In this document: positions 39,488 through 50,246 of the stretch, in pieces
Layout of the letters: each line of letters begins with the position of its first letter
How positions within the stretch are numbered: the stretch's first letter is position 1
NCBI GenBank assembly: GCA_036426205.1
Contig: CM071573.1
Span: 41,746,106 to 41,810,105 of the forward strand
Reading direction: 5' to 3'
DNA from: Ascaphus truei
Taxonomy: Eukaryota > Chordata > Amphibia > Anura > Ascaphidae
DNA length: 64,000 nucleotides
Notes under the pieces: model-generated
The model's database searches: none
The model's input: only the letters and a program-made list of their open reading frames with translations
Told to the model about the DNA's origin: nothing
Program-made: the position numbers and the translations under genes

Positions 39488-39816
39488 GAGGTAAGGTATA
39501 GGGATTGGGAAGCGTTGTGCTGTATAGTAGATATAGTTGATATGACCATGTTATTTTAATGGAAGGACAGTCCTCGGAATATTGTTTGCTGTGGACCGTG
39601 GACCTCTGCATGGTGCCCATACTGTACATAATGCTCATACCTATGTGAGAACCTGACATCCCTGTCCACACTGCTCTTATAATGGTTTACTCTAAACTAG
39701 TTCTTTTAAAACAATACAAAGGCTTCTCTTGGAGTGCTGTCAACATCAGTGTGAAGTAACTTAGTTAGCAGTCTACCAATTTAGGAACGAACAGGTGCAG
39801 ACAAGTTATACATCAG

Positions 39817-40066
39817 GAGGAGTGGCTCAGTGAGTAAAGACACTGACTAATAACCATGACACCGAGCTTAAATCAGGGGATCCTTGGGGAAGTCACTTTA
39901 TCTCCCTGTGCCTCAGGCACCAAAGACATAGATTGTAAGCTCCTCTGGGCAGGGGCTGTGTGTGTAACAATTCTATGTGCTGCGCGCTATACTGTAATTG
40001 TGACGCGCTTTGCGTCCCATTGGGAGAAAAGCACTATATGAATTAAAGTTGTAATTATTATACTAG
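39817..40066 (+). mobile_element. CORE-SINE with tRNA-like head and L2-type tail
   Basis: AGTGGCTCAGTGAGTAAAGA resembles a pol III box A and GAGCTTAAATC a box B. CCTTGGGGAAGTCACTTTAT and CTCCCTGTGCCTCAGGCACC are the CORE domain known from MIR. AGATTGTAAGCTCCTCTGGG ... GCACTATATGAATTAAAG is the L2-like tail. Confidence 0.8.
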
Positions 40067-40600
40067 TTTAGCTTTTCTAAACCTGTATAACCATACCAGC
40101 ACTGACAGCCATGTCTAAGGCTCGTCTTTCTTTTATTCCTGTCTGTCACTTAATTACGGCCACACATTCTCTATCCTTCTCCTTTTGCCCTCTCTTTTTT
40201 TCAAATGACTTTTTACCCAGTTTATTAATAGTTACTTCATATGGCGCCTGCAGAATTTCATGCTTATCCCCAAAACTCGCCACTTGCCAAAAACTTGCAG
40301 TCAATTCTCACACCTCATTATTCTCAGTGCAGCATCTGGATGGGCCGTTTAATCCCATATCAAACCCATACACGGAAGCCTGGCACGCTTACACATGATG
40401 GGCGGGATGCGTGGAAACCTTTAACCAGTGCAGTGTGCATTTTACCGAACTAGATGGTCAGTAGCCCTGGGTGAGAGCAGTATAGCTTGTTGTGAATTAT
40501 ATGAACCTCAGTGTAATCAATATGTTTCTATTTCTGTTTCACTCAAGTATTCACAGATCCAATGTACCTGTACTGTACAGAGGGAATATAAATGTATGTA

Positions 40601-40917
40601 CAGGCATACCCCGGTTTAAGTACACTCGCAAGTAAATACATCCAGCTCAATAGGCAAACGAAAGCTCACGCATGCGCCTGTCAGCACGTCCTGAACAGCA
40701 ATACCGGCTCCCTACCTGTACCAAAGCTGTGCGCAAGCGGGGAGACTATAGTGCCTGTTACAAATGCCTTATTTACATCAGTTATGCACGTATATGACGA
40801 TTGCAGTACAGTACATGCATCGATAAGTGGGAAAAAGGTAGTGCTGCACTTTAAGTACATTTTCGCTTTACATACATGCTCCGGTCCCATTGCGTACGTT
40901 AATGCGGGGTATACCTG
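40601..40917. mobile_element. Mariner-like MITE with TA duplication
   Basis: Ends CAGGCATACCCCGG and CGGGGTATACCTG with TA at 40599-40600 and 40918-40919; 317 bp. The open frames on both strands inside it are not gene-like. Confidence 0.75.
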
Positions 40918-41109
40918 TATTGACTTAGCAATGTAGGAAATAAAGGGTTGTGACTGCACTTGGGGGATGTATGTACGATGTTGGACAACCCAACATAAAA
41001 ATCTCTCACCCCCACTGAGCATAAAAAATATTTTGCTACATAGACCCTGGTGAACCTTAAAATTATATTTTCAATGTGTGTTATTGGGATCTTGAAGAGG
41101 TTTTATCAG

Positions 41110-41149
41110 TCAACTGAGCCTCTGATTGAGCCACCTGTGCTGAAGCTTG
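41110..41149. mobile_element. hAT-like MITE fragment
   Basis: Only the centre-right piece GATTGAGCCACCTGTGCTGA remains. Confidence 0.65.
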
Positions 41150-41265
41150 AATAGGGAGGTAGGAGGCAGAGCTCAGCAGGAAAATATTAAAGGGCAGAAG
41201 GCAAAAATAAAAACCATTATTTATTAGGCATAACAGCCAGAAAAATAGAACACACAGAAAAAATA

Positions 41266-41303
41266 CTCTGACGCGTTTCTCGCCGTGGAGGCTCTATAAA
41301 GAG
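41266..41303 (-). other. Degenerate hammerhead-like motif
   Basis: Minus strand GAGCCTCCACGGCGAGAAAC + GCGTCAGAG keeps GAAA, CGCGTC and a stem II-like GCC/GGC. The CUGANGA box is not recognisable. Confidence 0.3.
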
Positions 41304-41311
41304 AGAAGAGA

Positions 41312-41510
41312 AGGGCCACAGTGAAAAAAGACAGCTCAAAGTTTTGCACACTTTTTCATACAAAGTTTTGCACACTTTTTCATACAGGGTGGAGGGAAGG
41401 GGGGGGGTTTGGGAGGGGTGAGAGATGAAGCCCCCCCCCTTCCCTCCACCCTGTATGAAAAAGTGTGCAAAACTTTGAGCTGTCTTTTTTCACTGTGGCC
41501 CTTCTCTCTC
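41312..41510. repeat. Inverted repeat (foldback) with about 75-base arms
   Basis: GGGCCACAGTGAAAAAAGAC ... GTGGAGGGAAGGGGGGGG is repeated inverted as CCCCCCCTTCCCTCCACCCT ... TTTTTTCACTGTGGCCCTTC. The left arm carries an extra tandem copy of AAAGTTTTGCACACTTTTTC. Confidence 0.85.
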
Positions 41511-41844
41511 TCCTTTGCCTTGCATATAATACACGCCGTGGAGCCGCAAGCAGAGTGACGCGCCCGAGGACATTCCACCCTTTATTCTATTTCTTCCTCC
41601 TTTGCCAGCGTGGTCACAGTGTTCCACTCACCAGAAGCGGTCCAGTGGGAAGTGACACAAGCGCCCGATGAGGGGTGCTCCGTTGCTGCGGGGCTCAACT
41701 CTCGGGCGGTCGGATCATCCTGTCTTTCCCCACTGGCTACTGCCTCCGCAAGGACATCAGGTGAGGTGGTTACTGCACTACTCCACACATATTAGGCTCA
41801 TTGAATGGACTTTACTTGCCATAGACATTATGGTTCTGGTTATA

Positions 41845-42492
41845 CAGTGGTGTGAAAAAGAAAGTACACCCTCTTTAAATTCCATGGTTTTACATATCCG
41901 GACATAATAACAATCATCTGTTCCTTAGCAGGTATAAAAATTAGGCAAATACAACCTCAGATGAACAATAACACATGACATATTACACCGTGTCAGGATT
42001 TATTTAACAAAAATAAAGCCAAAATGGAGAAGCCATGTGTGAAAAACTAAGAACACCCTTACTACTTCCATAGGAATTAAGATGCTAAGTAGCAGACAGG
42101 TGCTGCTAATCAAATGCCCTTGATTAATTGATCATCAGCAAGTGTGACCACCTCTATAAAAGCCGAAGTTTTAGCAGTTTGCTGGTCTGGAGCATTCAGG
42201 TGTGTGTTAACACAATGCCAAGGAGGAAAGACATTAGCAATGATCTTAGAGAAGCAATTGTTGCTGCCCATCAGTCTGGGAAGGGTTATAAGGCCATTTC
42301 CAAACAAGTTAAAGTCCATCATTCTACAGTGAGAAAGATTATTCAAAAGTGGAAAACATTCAAGACAGTTACCAATCTTCCCAGGAGTGGACGTCTCAGC
42401 AAATTCACCCCAAGGTCAGGCTGTGCAATGCTCAGAGAAATTGCAAAAAACCCAAGAGTTACATCTCAGACTCTACAGACCTTAGTTAGCAT
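41845..42492 (+). mobile_element. Tc1-like DNA transposon, 3'-truncated
   Basis: Left terminal repeat CAGTGGTGTGAAAAAGAAAG after TA. Transposase ORF from ATG 42215 begins MPRRKDISNDLREAIVAAH and contains the paired-like helix-turn-helix (KAISKQVKVHHSTVRKIIQK, GRLSKF). Homology stops at about 42490, after about 90 residues, where a 49-bp-unit repeat begins. The DDE catalytic domain and right terminus are missing. Confidence 0.9.
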
Positions 42493-42502
42493 AACCCTCT
42501 AA
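42215..42502 (+). pseudogene. Tc1 transposase, N-terminal fragment
   Basis: 95 codons from ATG to a stop lying in the adjoining repeat. It has the first helix-turn-helix and the GRPR-like NLPRSGRLSK hinge, then the start of the second DNA-binding subdomain. Usual Tc1 transposases are about 340 residues, so this is a non-functional fragment. Confidence 0.9.
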
Positions 42503-42742
42503 TAGCGCTTCTGAGATCAGATGCATTGCAATCAACCCAACCCTCTCTAATAGCATGTCTGAGATCAGATGCATTGTAAGGAACCCCAACCCCCTCTCAT
42601 AGCGGGTCTGAGATCAGATGCATTGTAAATTCTTCTGTATTTAATACAATTTTAAAATGACCTGAAAATTACAGGAATCCCTTTAGGGAGACCCGAGGAA
42701 CCCAAAGTCTCCTAGTAATCCTGGTTGAAAAACACTGACATA
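42493..42742. repeat. Dispersed repeat with 49-bp internal tandem units, copy 1
   Basis: About three units of CCCTCTCTAATAGCGCGTCT + GAGATCAGATGCATTGTAAG followed by a unique tail (AATTCTTCTGTATTTAATAC ... GGTTGAAAAACACTG). The same array and tail occur at 60480-60932. Confidence 0.85.
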
Positions 42743-43876
42743 GAGAGAAATAAAGAGTGTGGGAACCGTGAACTGACAATGCAAGAAAGGCTGTGCCCAT
42801 AATAATATAGAGACATTCAGAAGCCTAGTTTGGTAATGTATTGAATATCTGACAATGAAAGGCTCAATCCTAGGTATTGTAGAACTGTGTCCTCTTTACC
42901 TCTAACACCGTCCCCATCCCTTCACTGCACACATTTCCTGGCACCTCTCTTCCAATGGGCAGAGGATGGAAAAGTGAAATGGATAAGTCTAACATTTAGG
43001 AAGAGTTTGCAATCTTGCAATTGGCTGCAAATACTGATTCAGATCAAACTGAACTGAAAGAATCCCTATAGTGTTGTGTGCACTGCGTGCAAGGTGTCAG
43101 TGAGAGTGAAGAAAGCTTGGTGGGCAAGGCATGATGGGAACATGATTTCCATTACAGACATCAAAACGTTGTGAGCCTTAGTTTGGACACCCGAACCATC
43201 TCGAACGCTAGATAGGAAAGCCAATGATTTTAACTGCAGTTCTGCAGAGATGTGGAATGAGCTAACCCAGTTTATATATACAGTAATTGGATCCATGTGA
43301 TCTCTGCTTGAGTAACATGCTTAGTTGTATTTTGCAATTAATATACTTACGACACACTTTGAATCGCAGTGTTAAGCATGTAAATCAGACGGTGACTCAC
43401 AAGCGCTTTGGCCTCTGTTCTCGCTTATTCCAAATCCAAGGGCAAAAATAAATGTTTAATGTAAGCCTTAGTTATCCAGAAAAAAACCTTTCTGCACTGA
43501 AATGTTTATAATCTATTTCCTTTACTTTGTCACATTTCCAATGAAAAATAACCTCGCTCTGCTCACCAGAAACTAGATCAGGGACATACTGTAGCATAAG
43601 CATGTCATATGCAGTATGTCAATACATTACGTATGAACAGGTTCCAGTGAGAGACAACTCAGGCTTTGTTCACATAATGTGAATACTCCCCCACACTGAC
43701 ACATCTCCATATCCTACACACATCCCCAGAGTCTCCGTGTAACACTATGGGCTTTAGAAGTAGGTAAACAAAGCAGAGATGAAATGTGAATGATTGTTTA
43801 ATAATTTATAACGGCCTTGGTGGGTAATAATTGTGAGCTTAAAAATACCATTGCAAACTCTTAAAACTACCTTTAA
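42743..43876. other. Intergenic, no gene seen
   Basis: No repeat or exon recognised. Confidence 0.4.
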
Positions 43877-44214
43877 AGCAGCAATCTAAAGCAGGGGGTC
43901 TGTGCTAATTTCAGCCCTGGAGACCCCCTGCTTCCCGAGATAATTACCTCTGTAGTGGGTGACGGAAGCAGCTCCTACTGATCTGTGTGGGGCTATCGAA
44001 ATGGTGGATTTGAAGCACGCAGGTCAATAGGAAGCTGCGACCTCATCCCTTGTGGCTTCCTATTGGCCCATATGACCGGGACATTTAAACCGGAGCAGGA
44101 GATACCGCGCCCCCTACGGAGGTATGACTCCTGGGTCCCTGGAGCTGAAATTAATGAGGTTCAGCTTCGGAGACCCCCTGCCTCCCCCTATTAAAAAACA
44201 CACGTTCTGCTGCT
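43877..44214. mobile_element. TTAA-flanked piggyBac-like MITE (338 bp)
   Basis: TTAA on both sides (43873-43876, 44215-44218) with ends AGCAGCAATC and TTCTGCTGCT. Inner inverted pairs include GGGGGTCTGTGCTAATTTCA against TGAAATTAATGAGG-type sequence. Related sequence at 53316-53560 and probably at 56172-56408. Confidence 0.75.
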
Positions 44215-44295
44215 TTAACAGTGCAGTTTTTGATAATTAATACAAATAATTATGCCATAACATAGAAACGTATAATTTTACAGCAGATGAGGAGG

Positions 44296-44480
44296 CAGTG
44301 TTTCCCAACTCCAGTCCTCAAAAAAAAAAAAAAAAAAAAAAATTAAGGATATCCCTGCTCCAGCACAGGTGGCTCAGTCACAATGACTGAGCTGCTGATT
44401 GACCCACCTGTGCTGGAGCAGGGATATCCTTAAGACCTGACCTGTTAGGGTTCCCTGAGGACTGGAATTGGGAAACACTG
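44296..44480. mobile_element. hAT-like palindromic MITE with poly-A insertion
   Basis: CAGTGTTTCCCAACTCCAG to GGAATTGGGAAACACTG; a run of about 23 A replaces the CCACCAACAGG segment of the left arm. Confidence 0.85.
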
Positions 44481-45797
44481 GGGTAAGGTATGTCATAAAT
44501 GTAGATGGGGGGAGGGGGGAGGCGGGGGAGGAGGCACAATAACTTTTTAAATGTCTGGTTGTACCCTCCAAGTTAATTTTCAGCTTTCTCTGAGGATGTT
44601 GGCTAATTCTTTTCGGTCACTGTTTAGGGCTAAAGGAGTTGCACAGATGCTTTTTAATGCAACAAAACTATATGACTTGCAGAGATTTATCTTAATCTTT
44701 GACGTCACTGTGTTAAGTGTTGATGCAAATGCCAGCAAAGTGACGCAGCTTCGCCACACAAATCAATTCTTTGCTGTGAAAAACAAATGCTAGAAATGAC
44801 ATTGATTTTCCATTTGCACCAACCTGTGGCTGTTGATGCGTGACCCTTAATCAGAGGAATTTAGGTGCCGGCAGATATTGATATTAAAGTGATGATACAG
44901 TAAGAATTTGGAATGGGGTGTCGGGGCTTGTGAAGATGATTGGAAATCAGAACTAAACATCTCTGGGTTTATTCACGTGCAAAAAATCATGAAGCAATCA
45001 AGAATTCGAGTAACAAGCAGCAGTCACCATAATCCTTCTGTATTTACAGTTGAGAGTCGATGAATTGATGCTCTCCCTCCTGGGAGGGTACGATGTTGCC
45101 CTAAGCTTGTGACATCGGGTGCTCAGCTGAATAACTAATATCTCAAACTGAGACCTGCTCCAAAACCCCTCTAAAGCCATTAACAAAATCACGTTTCATT
45201 TTTATTTTACCTTACTATTTAGTTAACTAAATGTTATATTAAAAAAAATCTAGTCTCATTTTAAAATGTGTTGGGATGCAAAACAGAGGCAAATATATTT
45301 CCAAACAGATACAATTACAGTCTATGTTTAAAGTGCAGGGAACATGAATTTTCTGAGGATAACAATAACTTAGAGGCTATAGGAAAACGCACTCCTTCTG
45401 GCATCAACAACGGGGTCACCCGCGGTAGGCAATTTGTGCAATGCAATATTCTTGTTTTTCTGTGCCTCAGAGCTATAGAGGATAACTTCTATTTTACAGT
45501 GGCCGAGATATTTACAGAGCTTCAGAAACAGGGAAGGATATGTATGATTGCACATGTTCCAGCTGAGCCTCAATATTACTGACACATTAGTATTACATAT
45601 GCCCTGTCCCTGAAACTACAATCACTTCCCCTTATTGCTTTATTGACAGTGATACTGTAGGAGATTAATGTTTCTACAAGGGAGAGTTGCCTTTTATCAC
45701 CGTTGAATGTACAATGATCTCAGGGAAGGGATTGGGCAGGCGGTTTATGCTATTGGATGAAGGTCAATATGACAAGATTATAGGGAAAATGCTAAAC
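44481..45797. other. Intergenic, no gene seen
   Basis: G-rich tract near 44506-44534; otherwise no repeat or exon recognised. A 104-codon frame at 45268-45582 has no domain or splice support. Confidence 0.4.
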
Positions 45798-45889
45798 CGG
45801 GGGTAGCAACTCGAGTCCTCAAGAGCTACCAACAGGTTAGGGTTTCAGAATATCCCTGCTTCAGCACAGGTGGCTCAATCAAAGTCTGT
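45798..45889. mobile_element. hAT-like MITE, left half
   Basis: GGGGTAGCAACTCGAGTCCTC to CAGCACAGGTGGCTCAATCA, then unrelated DNA. Confidence 0.8.
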
Positions 45890-46224
45890 ACAATGCACAT
45901 GCCAATGCAAACTGTAGCACTAAACTATGCAAGCAAGGAAGGAGCAGTGTATTAGGGTGGGAGACATAGTACCTATAGGATTATGGCTGAAGTGGAAAGA
46001 ACCTATTCAAGAATGAGTGATTTTGTAAACCAAAGCCTCCCAACTGAAGTAAAAAAAAAAGCATAATATTTATCATAGTGAAAAAGTCCCAAAGCAAGAG
46101 GATTGTTTTCTTTCATATATCTGGCACTATTAAAAAAATATATATATTTAAAAGAATACATATATTGAATTCTAAGACAACATACTTTGGTTAATCTCAG
46201 TTTTGCCACTTACTTACAGAGGAG

Positions 46225-46225
<1 letters not shown>

Positions 46226-46267
<42 letters not shown>
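46226..46267. repeat. (GT)n / (TGTA)n microsatellite
   Basis: About 30 bases of GT followed by TGTATGTATGTATG, directly at the left boundary of the Penelope-like copy A. Confidence 0.92.
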
Positions 46268-46268
<1 letters not shown>

Positions 46269-46365
46269 GTACGGATATATAGTACGTTACCATCCAGCAG
46301 GGCAGCAGAACAGCAAAGAGAAGCAGCACTCAGAGGTAAATATGCAAAAAAAAGTATTAAAACAA

Positions 46366-46425
46366 ACACATCCGACGTTTCGATCCCACAGAGGGATCTT
46401 CTTCCTGGGGGTGTGCAGTGAAGCC
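46366..46425 (-). ncRNA. Hammerhead-ribozyme-like motif in Penelope-like 3' end
   Basis: Minus strand: CACACCC, then AGGAAGA (consensus CUGANGA), a clean 6-bp stem II GATCCC/GGGATC with TCTGT loop, GAAA, CGTC, then GGATGTG. CACACCC and GGATGTG can pair at 6 of 7 positions as stem I. Stem II and the GAAA and GTC boxes are intact; the first core box has two changes. Confidence 0.55.
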
Positions 46426-46998
46426 TATGCCTTACCGTAACTAAATACCTTATACCCCGTGCACCCATCACCTGAACTCAATGCAAACGCTAATTAGAGC
46501 CACGTGATGTCCCTCCTGCTTTCCAAATTGCTTCCGTCGGCCATTTTGAATCAGCCATCTCTGCAGTCAGTGCTCTGGAGCGTGCCCCAGCTGTTGAATG
46601 TGCCAGCTGATCGAGCACTGCGTCCTCCGTCGCCTAGGCAAACTCCAATCCTCCGTATGCAAGAAGCAGCACAGTCTAAGTGCTGCAAGCAGTATCTGTG
46701 GAAAGACATCAGAGAGCAGAACCTGCATAACATATGAGCAACCAGAGAAGTGCATTGCAGTGTACACACAGTGATTTTAAAGGAACACAAAAGGGTAAAG
46801 GGAGGGGGAGCAAATCTCTGTAAAAAACGAGAGACAAGATGAACTGATGGGCATAAATGAACACAAAGAGCATCAAAAACTGCAAACACCAGGCAAACAG
46901 GAACCAGAAATAAAAATCCCGACACAGTCTTTTGAACATAAACACTGATGGGGCACAAGTCAAAAGTACACAGGGCATATCCATGTAGCCATTCACAA

Positions 46999-47205
46999 TT
47001 AGCAAGCCAAATTGAGGTCCTCATTCATGCCCCTTGGTGACATGGTTCCCAAACTGTGTATAGTTTTTGCTTCTAATTGCAGCAGGAGTTTACCCCTATC
47101 CCCTCCACGTGTGGGGACATGTACTTGTAAAATAGGCATGCACCTGAAGGTCGCATAGCTGTGCTTCTTCTCTTTAAAGTGCCTGGCTACAGGTAGATGT
47201 TTCAA
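46999..47205 (-). pseudogene. Penelope-like element copy A: C-terminal half of GIY-YIG endonuclease
   Basis: Reads LKHLPVARHFKEKKHSYATF and ends LEAKTIHSLGTMSPRGMNED, the typical end of the GIY-YIG domain of these elements (…W/K-x-L-x-T…P-x-G-x-N-E). Intervening MLKEHIAMHRSTIR-type sequence lies at 47205-47300 in a different frame. Confidence 0.8.
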
Positions 47206-47301
47206 ATCATTGCCCGTGTCTGCACCAAGGAGAGCTTATCTGATAGTTGACCTGTGCATGGCAATGTGCTCCTTTAACATTCTAGTGGGTTTACCCACAT
47301 A

Positions 47302-47988
47302 TTATAGTCCACAGGGGCACTTGATGAGATATACCACAAACTTTGACTCACAATTGAGGAAGTCCAAGATTTTTATGGAATTGCCATTATGTGGGTGGGC
47401 AAAAGATTTGCCCACAATCATGTACTGGCAATTGATACAGCCATGACATTTGAATACCCCCACTGTTTTCTTCAGCCACGATGATTTCACCGCATACTTG
47501 TCTACAGGATTAGACTGTGTTAGTAAATCACCCAAGCTCTGGCCCCTCTTGTAACAGAAGAGGGGAGGATTGGAAAAATGCTGCCCAATCTTTTTGTCAT
47601 TGGCCAAGATATGCCAATTGTTGGTCACACTGTTCTTGATTAGCTTTGAGGCAGTGCTGTAAGTAGCCACTATTTTGAATCGTGTGTCCTTCTGTGGTCT
47701 GTCCACTGGCACCAACAGCTCCTCTCTGGTTGGTGTTCTAGCTTTGGCTAGGGCAAGCAGTATCTGACCTTCAACATATCCCCATTCGTGAAAGCGATCC
47801 GCCATTCTGTTTAGGGCGTACTCCACCTCCATTGGATTACTTGTAATCCTGCAAACTCCGATCAGATGGGTGTATGGCAGCCCCTTCTTTAGTGGTATGG
47901 GATGATGGCTCCTAGCATCCAGGAGTGTGTCCCTATCTGTAGGTTTGCAGAAGATCCTCTTGCAAAGCGCGTTATCTTGTTTATACAC
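47302..47988 (-). pseudogene. Penelope-like element copy A: linker, Cys/His motif and start of GIY-YIG endonuclease
   Basis: Open frame of 228 codons. Residues about 120-150 carry the WHILANDKKIGQ linker; about 188-215 carry CHGCINCQ and FAHPHNG, the zinc-finger-like cluster of Neptune-type elements; the end reads VVYLIKCPCGL, the GIY part of the nuclease. A stop or frameshift at about 47305 separates it from the rest of the nuclease at 46999-47205, so the protein is broken unless this is a sequencing error. Confidence 0.85.
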
Positions 47989-48281
47989 AATGGTATCCAG
48001 AAAAGTTATCTCCTGTTTGTTGTAGGCATATGTGAACCGTATGGTTGAAGGATGTTATTGATATGAGAAATGTATTCAAGCAGTTGATCCTCACCGCCAA
48101 ACCACACCATAAAGACGTAATCTCTTTGCTGTTCTGCTGCCCTGCTGGATGGTAACGTACTGTTTACATTCTTTATGGGATTAGCACCAGGCTTTTTTGG
48201 ATTTCAACATTGGAGTGCTTGCTGTTTTCCATATATATATACATAGTGGCTACAACAGTGTAGTGACATAGAGCACTCAGT

Positions 48282-48731
48282 CTAAAAAGCCTCCGTGTGT
48301 ACTAGATGGAAGCCCATGGTGGCCAAACACAAAGGGGCATAGTCCAACACTGGCCATCGCATAGTCGCCAAAGGATGTCTCATCTGTTTAAAATGTCTTG
48401 CTACAGGTAGGTATTTAAGCTCAGTGTTATCATCCACAATGTTGATCGCCTTTCTGATAGTAGAGCGGTGTATTGCAATCCGTTCCTTTAACATGCGCGA
48501 GGTCTTTCCAATGTAGAGGAGGCCGCACGGGCATCTGATGAGATACACGACAAAGCGAGATTCGCAATTGAGATAATGCTTGATGGCAATGCGAGCACCA
48601 CTATGTGGATGTGCACAACTTGATCCAACCTGCATAAAGCTGCAATTAGTGCATCCACGGCAGATGCATATTTGCCAACTGAATCCGTTTGTGTGAGCAT
48701 GTCGCCCAGATTGCGGCCACGCCTGTGACAA
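48282..48731 (-). pseudogene. Penelope-like copy B: GIY-YIG endonuclease
   Basis: 149 codons. CRGCTNCSF and CAHPHSG form the Cys/His cluster; VVYLIRCPCGLLYIGKTSRM then LKERIAIHRSTIRKA is the GIY-YIG core with its conserved Arg; LKYLPVARHFKQMRHP follows. The C-terminus (after about residue 125) no longer matches copy A. Confidence 0.9.
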
Positions 48732-49411
48732 AGTAAAGGAGGTTCTTTACAAATTCGTCCAATTTGGCTGTCATAGGACAGGATATGCCAGTTTTTATGG
48801 ATACTGCGTTTAATGCGTCCTGATGCAGTTGAAAAGGTGCTAACAAAATGGCACCGTTCTTGTGCAGGCTCTTTAACCTGTGGTGTTAATAACGCCGTTC
48901 TGTCGGTATTCCTCAGTTTTCGTAGGGCGTCCTCTATGTCTTTAGAGTCATAGCCCCTATCACAGAAGCGCTGTGCCATATCCATGAGTGCTGGCTCAAC
49001 CTCCTGTGGGTTGCTGATTATTCTCTTGACCCGCAGTAATTGGAAAAACGGAAGTCCTCTCAAGCGGTACCGGATGGTGGCTGGTGGCATACAGAAGTGT
49101 GTTTCTGTCGGTGTCTTTATGATAAAGCCTAGTGGCAAGGCCTCCACTGGTCTATAAACGGTGGTGTCCAGGAATGAAATTTCCTTGTTGCTAAATTGAG
49201 CCGAGAAGCGGATTGTGGATGGAATTTTATTCAGATACTCAATGAACTCCAAGAGTGCAGATTCCAATCCATCCCACACAATGAAAATGTCATCTATGTA
49301 CCGTAGATATTTTTTTATGCAGTGTACATATGGAGCATCGTGTAGGATATGTGTATGCTCATAGACGTCCATGAATAAATTCGCATATGAGAGCACCATA
49401 TTGGACACCAT
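48488..49411 (-). pseudogene. Penelope-like copy B: RT palm (YIDD), thumb and linker
   Basis: 307 codons. KKYLRYIDDIFIVWDG holds the YIDD catalytic box (usual for these elements is Y-x-DD). Later come FSAQFSNKEISFLDTTVY, the thumb-like RGLPFFQLLRVKRIISN and the WHILSYDSQIGR linker. The frame leaves homology after about residue 245. Confidence 0.9.
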
Positions 49412-49701
49412 TGAGGTGCCACTGAGTTGTTGGTAGACATTCTTCTCGAATCTAAGTAATTTTTGTTTAAGATAACCTCAATGAGTAGCAATAGAAACTC
49501 GACCGGTGGGCCTGTATGCATCGCATGGGCATTACATTTAGTTCTTATAGCTGCCAAACCCTCCTTGTGTGGGATATTGGTATACAGACTACCAACATCG
49601 AGGGTTACCAGAATGCAGTCCATCCTTTCCAATTTAATTTTTCCGATCTGTAAGATAAAATCGGTAGTGTCCTTAACATGAGTGGTCATACCATTGACCA
49701 T
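49315..49701 (-). pseudogene. Penelope-like copy B: reverse transcriptase palm, first part
   Basis: Includes MDCILVTLDVGSLYTNIPHK, the RT motif A region with catalytic Asp (LDVGSLYTNI). Frame-shifted relative to both neighbours. Confidence 0.88.
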
Positions 49702-50246
49702 CGGTTGGAGATAAAATCAATAAACTGCAAAAGAGGATGACATAACGACCCTCTTGCAGAAATAATGGGTCTTCCTGGTGGCTTAGTGGTGGACTTATGA
49801 ATTTTCGGTAAGGTGTACAGGATTGGCATTCTGGGAAAGGGTAGTGAAAGAAAATTGTCCGTCTCTTCTGAGATCCAGTTCTTTACGATCCCCATTTGCA
49901 CAATCGAGTCAATTTCATTTTTGTACTCAACTGTTGGGTCTCCTGGTAGGCGTCTATAGGTCATCTCTTTGGCCAATTGATCTTCGATTTCTTGCTTGTA
50001 GTCTGCATATTTCAGCAGCACAATGCCACCTCCTTTGTCCGCGGCACGTAAGATGATGTCCTTCGCTTTCCTCAATGTCTCTATCGCAGTCTTTTCTTCT
50101 CGTGAGATGTTATGGAAACTAGTTAGTTTATTTTTGACATCATGGCTAATTTCTTTATTCAACACATTCATGAAGGCCGCGATGATGTGATTATTGGATT
50201 GCGGATCAAACTTATTGCTGGTCTTAAATGATTTAATGTCAGACAT
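49686..50246 (-). pseudogene. Penelope-like copy B: reverse transcriptase fingers
   Basis: 186 codons with LRKAKDIILRAADKGGGIVL, LPFPRMPILYTLPKIHKSTT and PPGRPIISARGSLCHPLLQF, RT motifs 1-3 of Penelope-like elements. Confidence 0.9.

Larger units (their letters stand above)
46281..48161 (-). mobile_element. Penelope-like retroelement copy A, bounded by a 41-bp inverted repeat
   Basis: 46281-46321 and 48121-48161 are exact reverse complements (TACGTTACCATCCAGCAGGG within the arm). Reading on the minus strand: a short RT remnant (VWFGGEDQLLEYISHIN near 48100), the post-RT linker (WHILANDKKIGQHFSNPPLF), a Cys/His cluster (CINCQY ... AHPHNG) and a GIY-YIG endonuclease. A 3' region follows with a hammerhead-like motif at 46366-46425. 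It is 5'-truncated, with an inverted terminal piece at the truncated end, a layout reported for Penelope-like elements. Confidence 0.85.

Noticed and set aside
40592..41022. Opposed ORFs of 114 (+) and 113 (-) codons
   Set aside because: They lie in the TA-flanked mariner-like MITE and its edge; no domain.
23000..46000. Expected neighbour ADRB1 (single-exon receptor) or NHLRC2
   Set aside because: No seven-helix receptor frame or NHL-repeat exon was seen on either strand; the next gene must lie beyond the window.
46551..47024. Minus-strand ORF of 157 codons
   Set aside because: It lies in the untranslated 3' part of Penelope-like copy A, after the nuclease; Cys/Phe/Leu-rich with no recognised domain.
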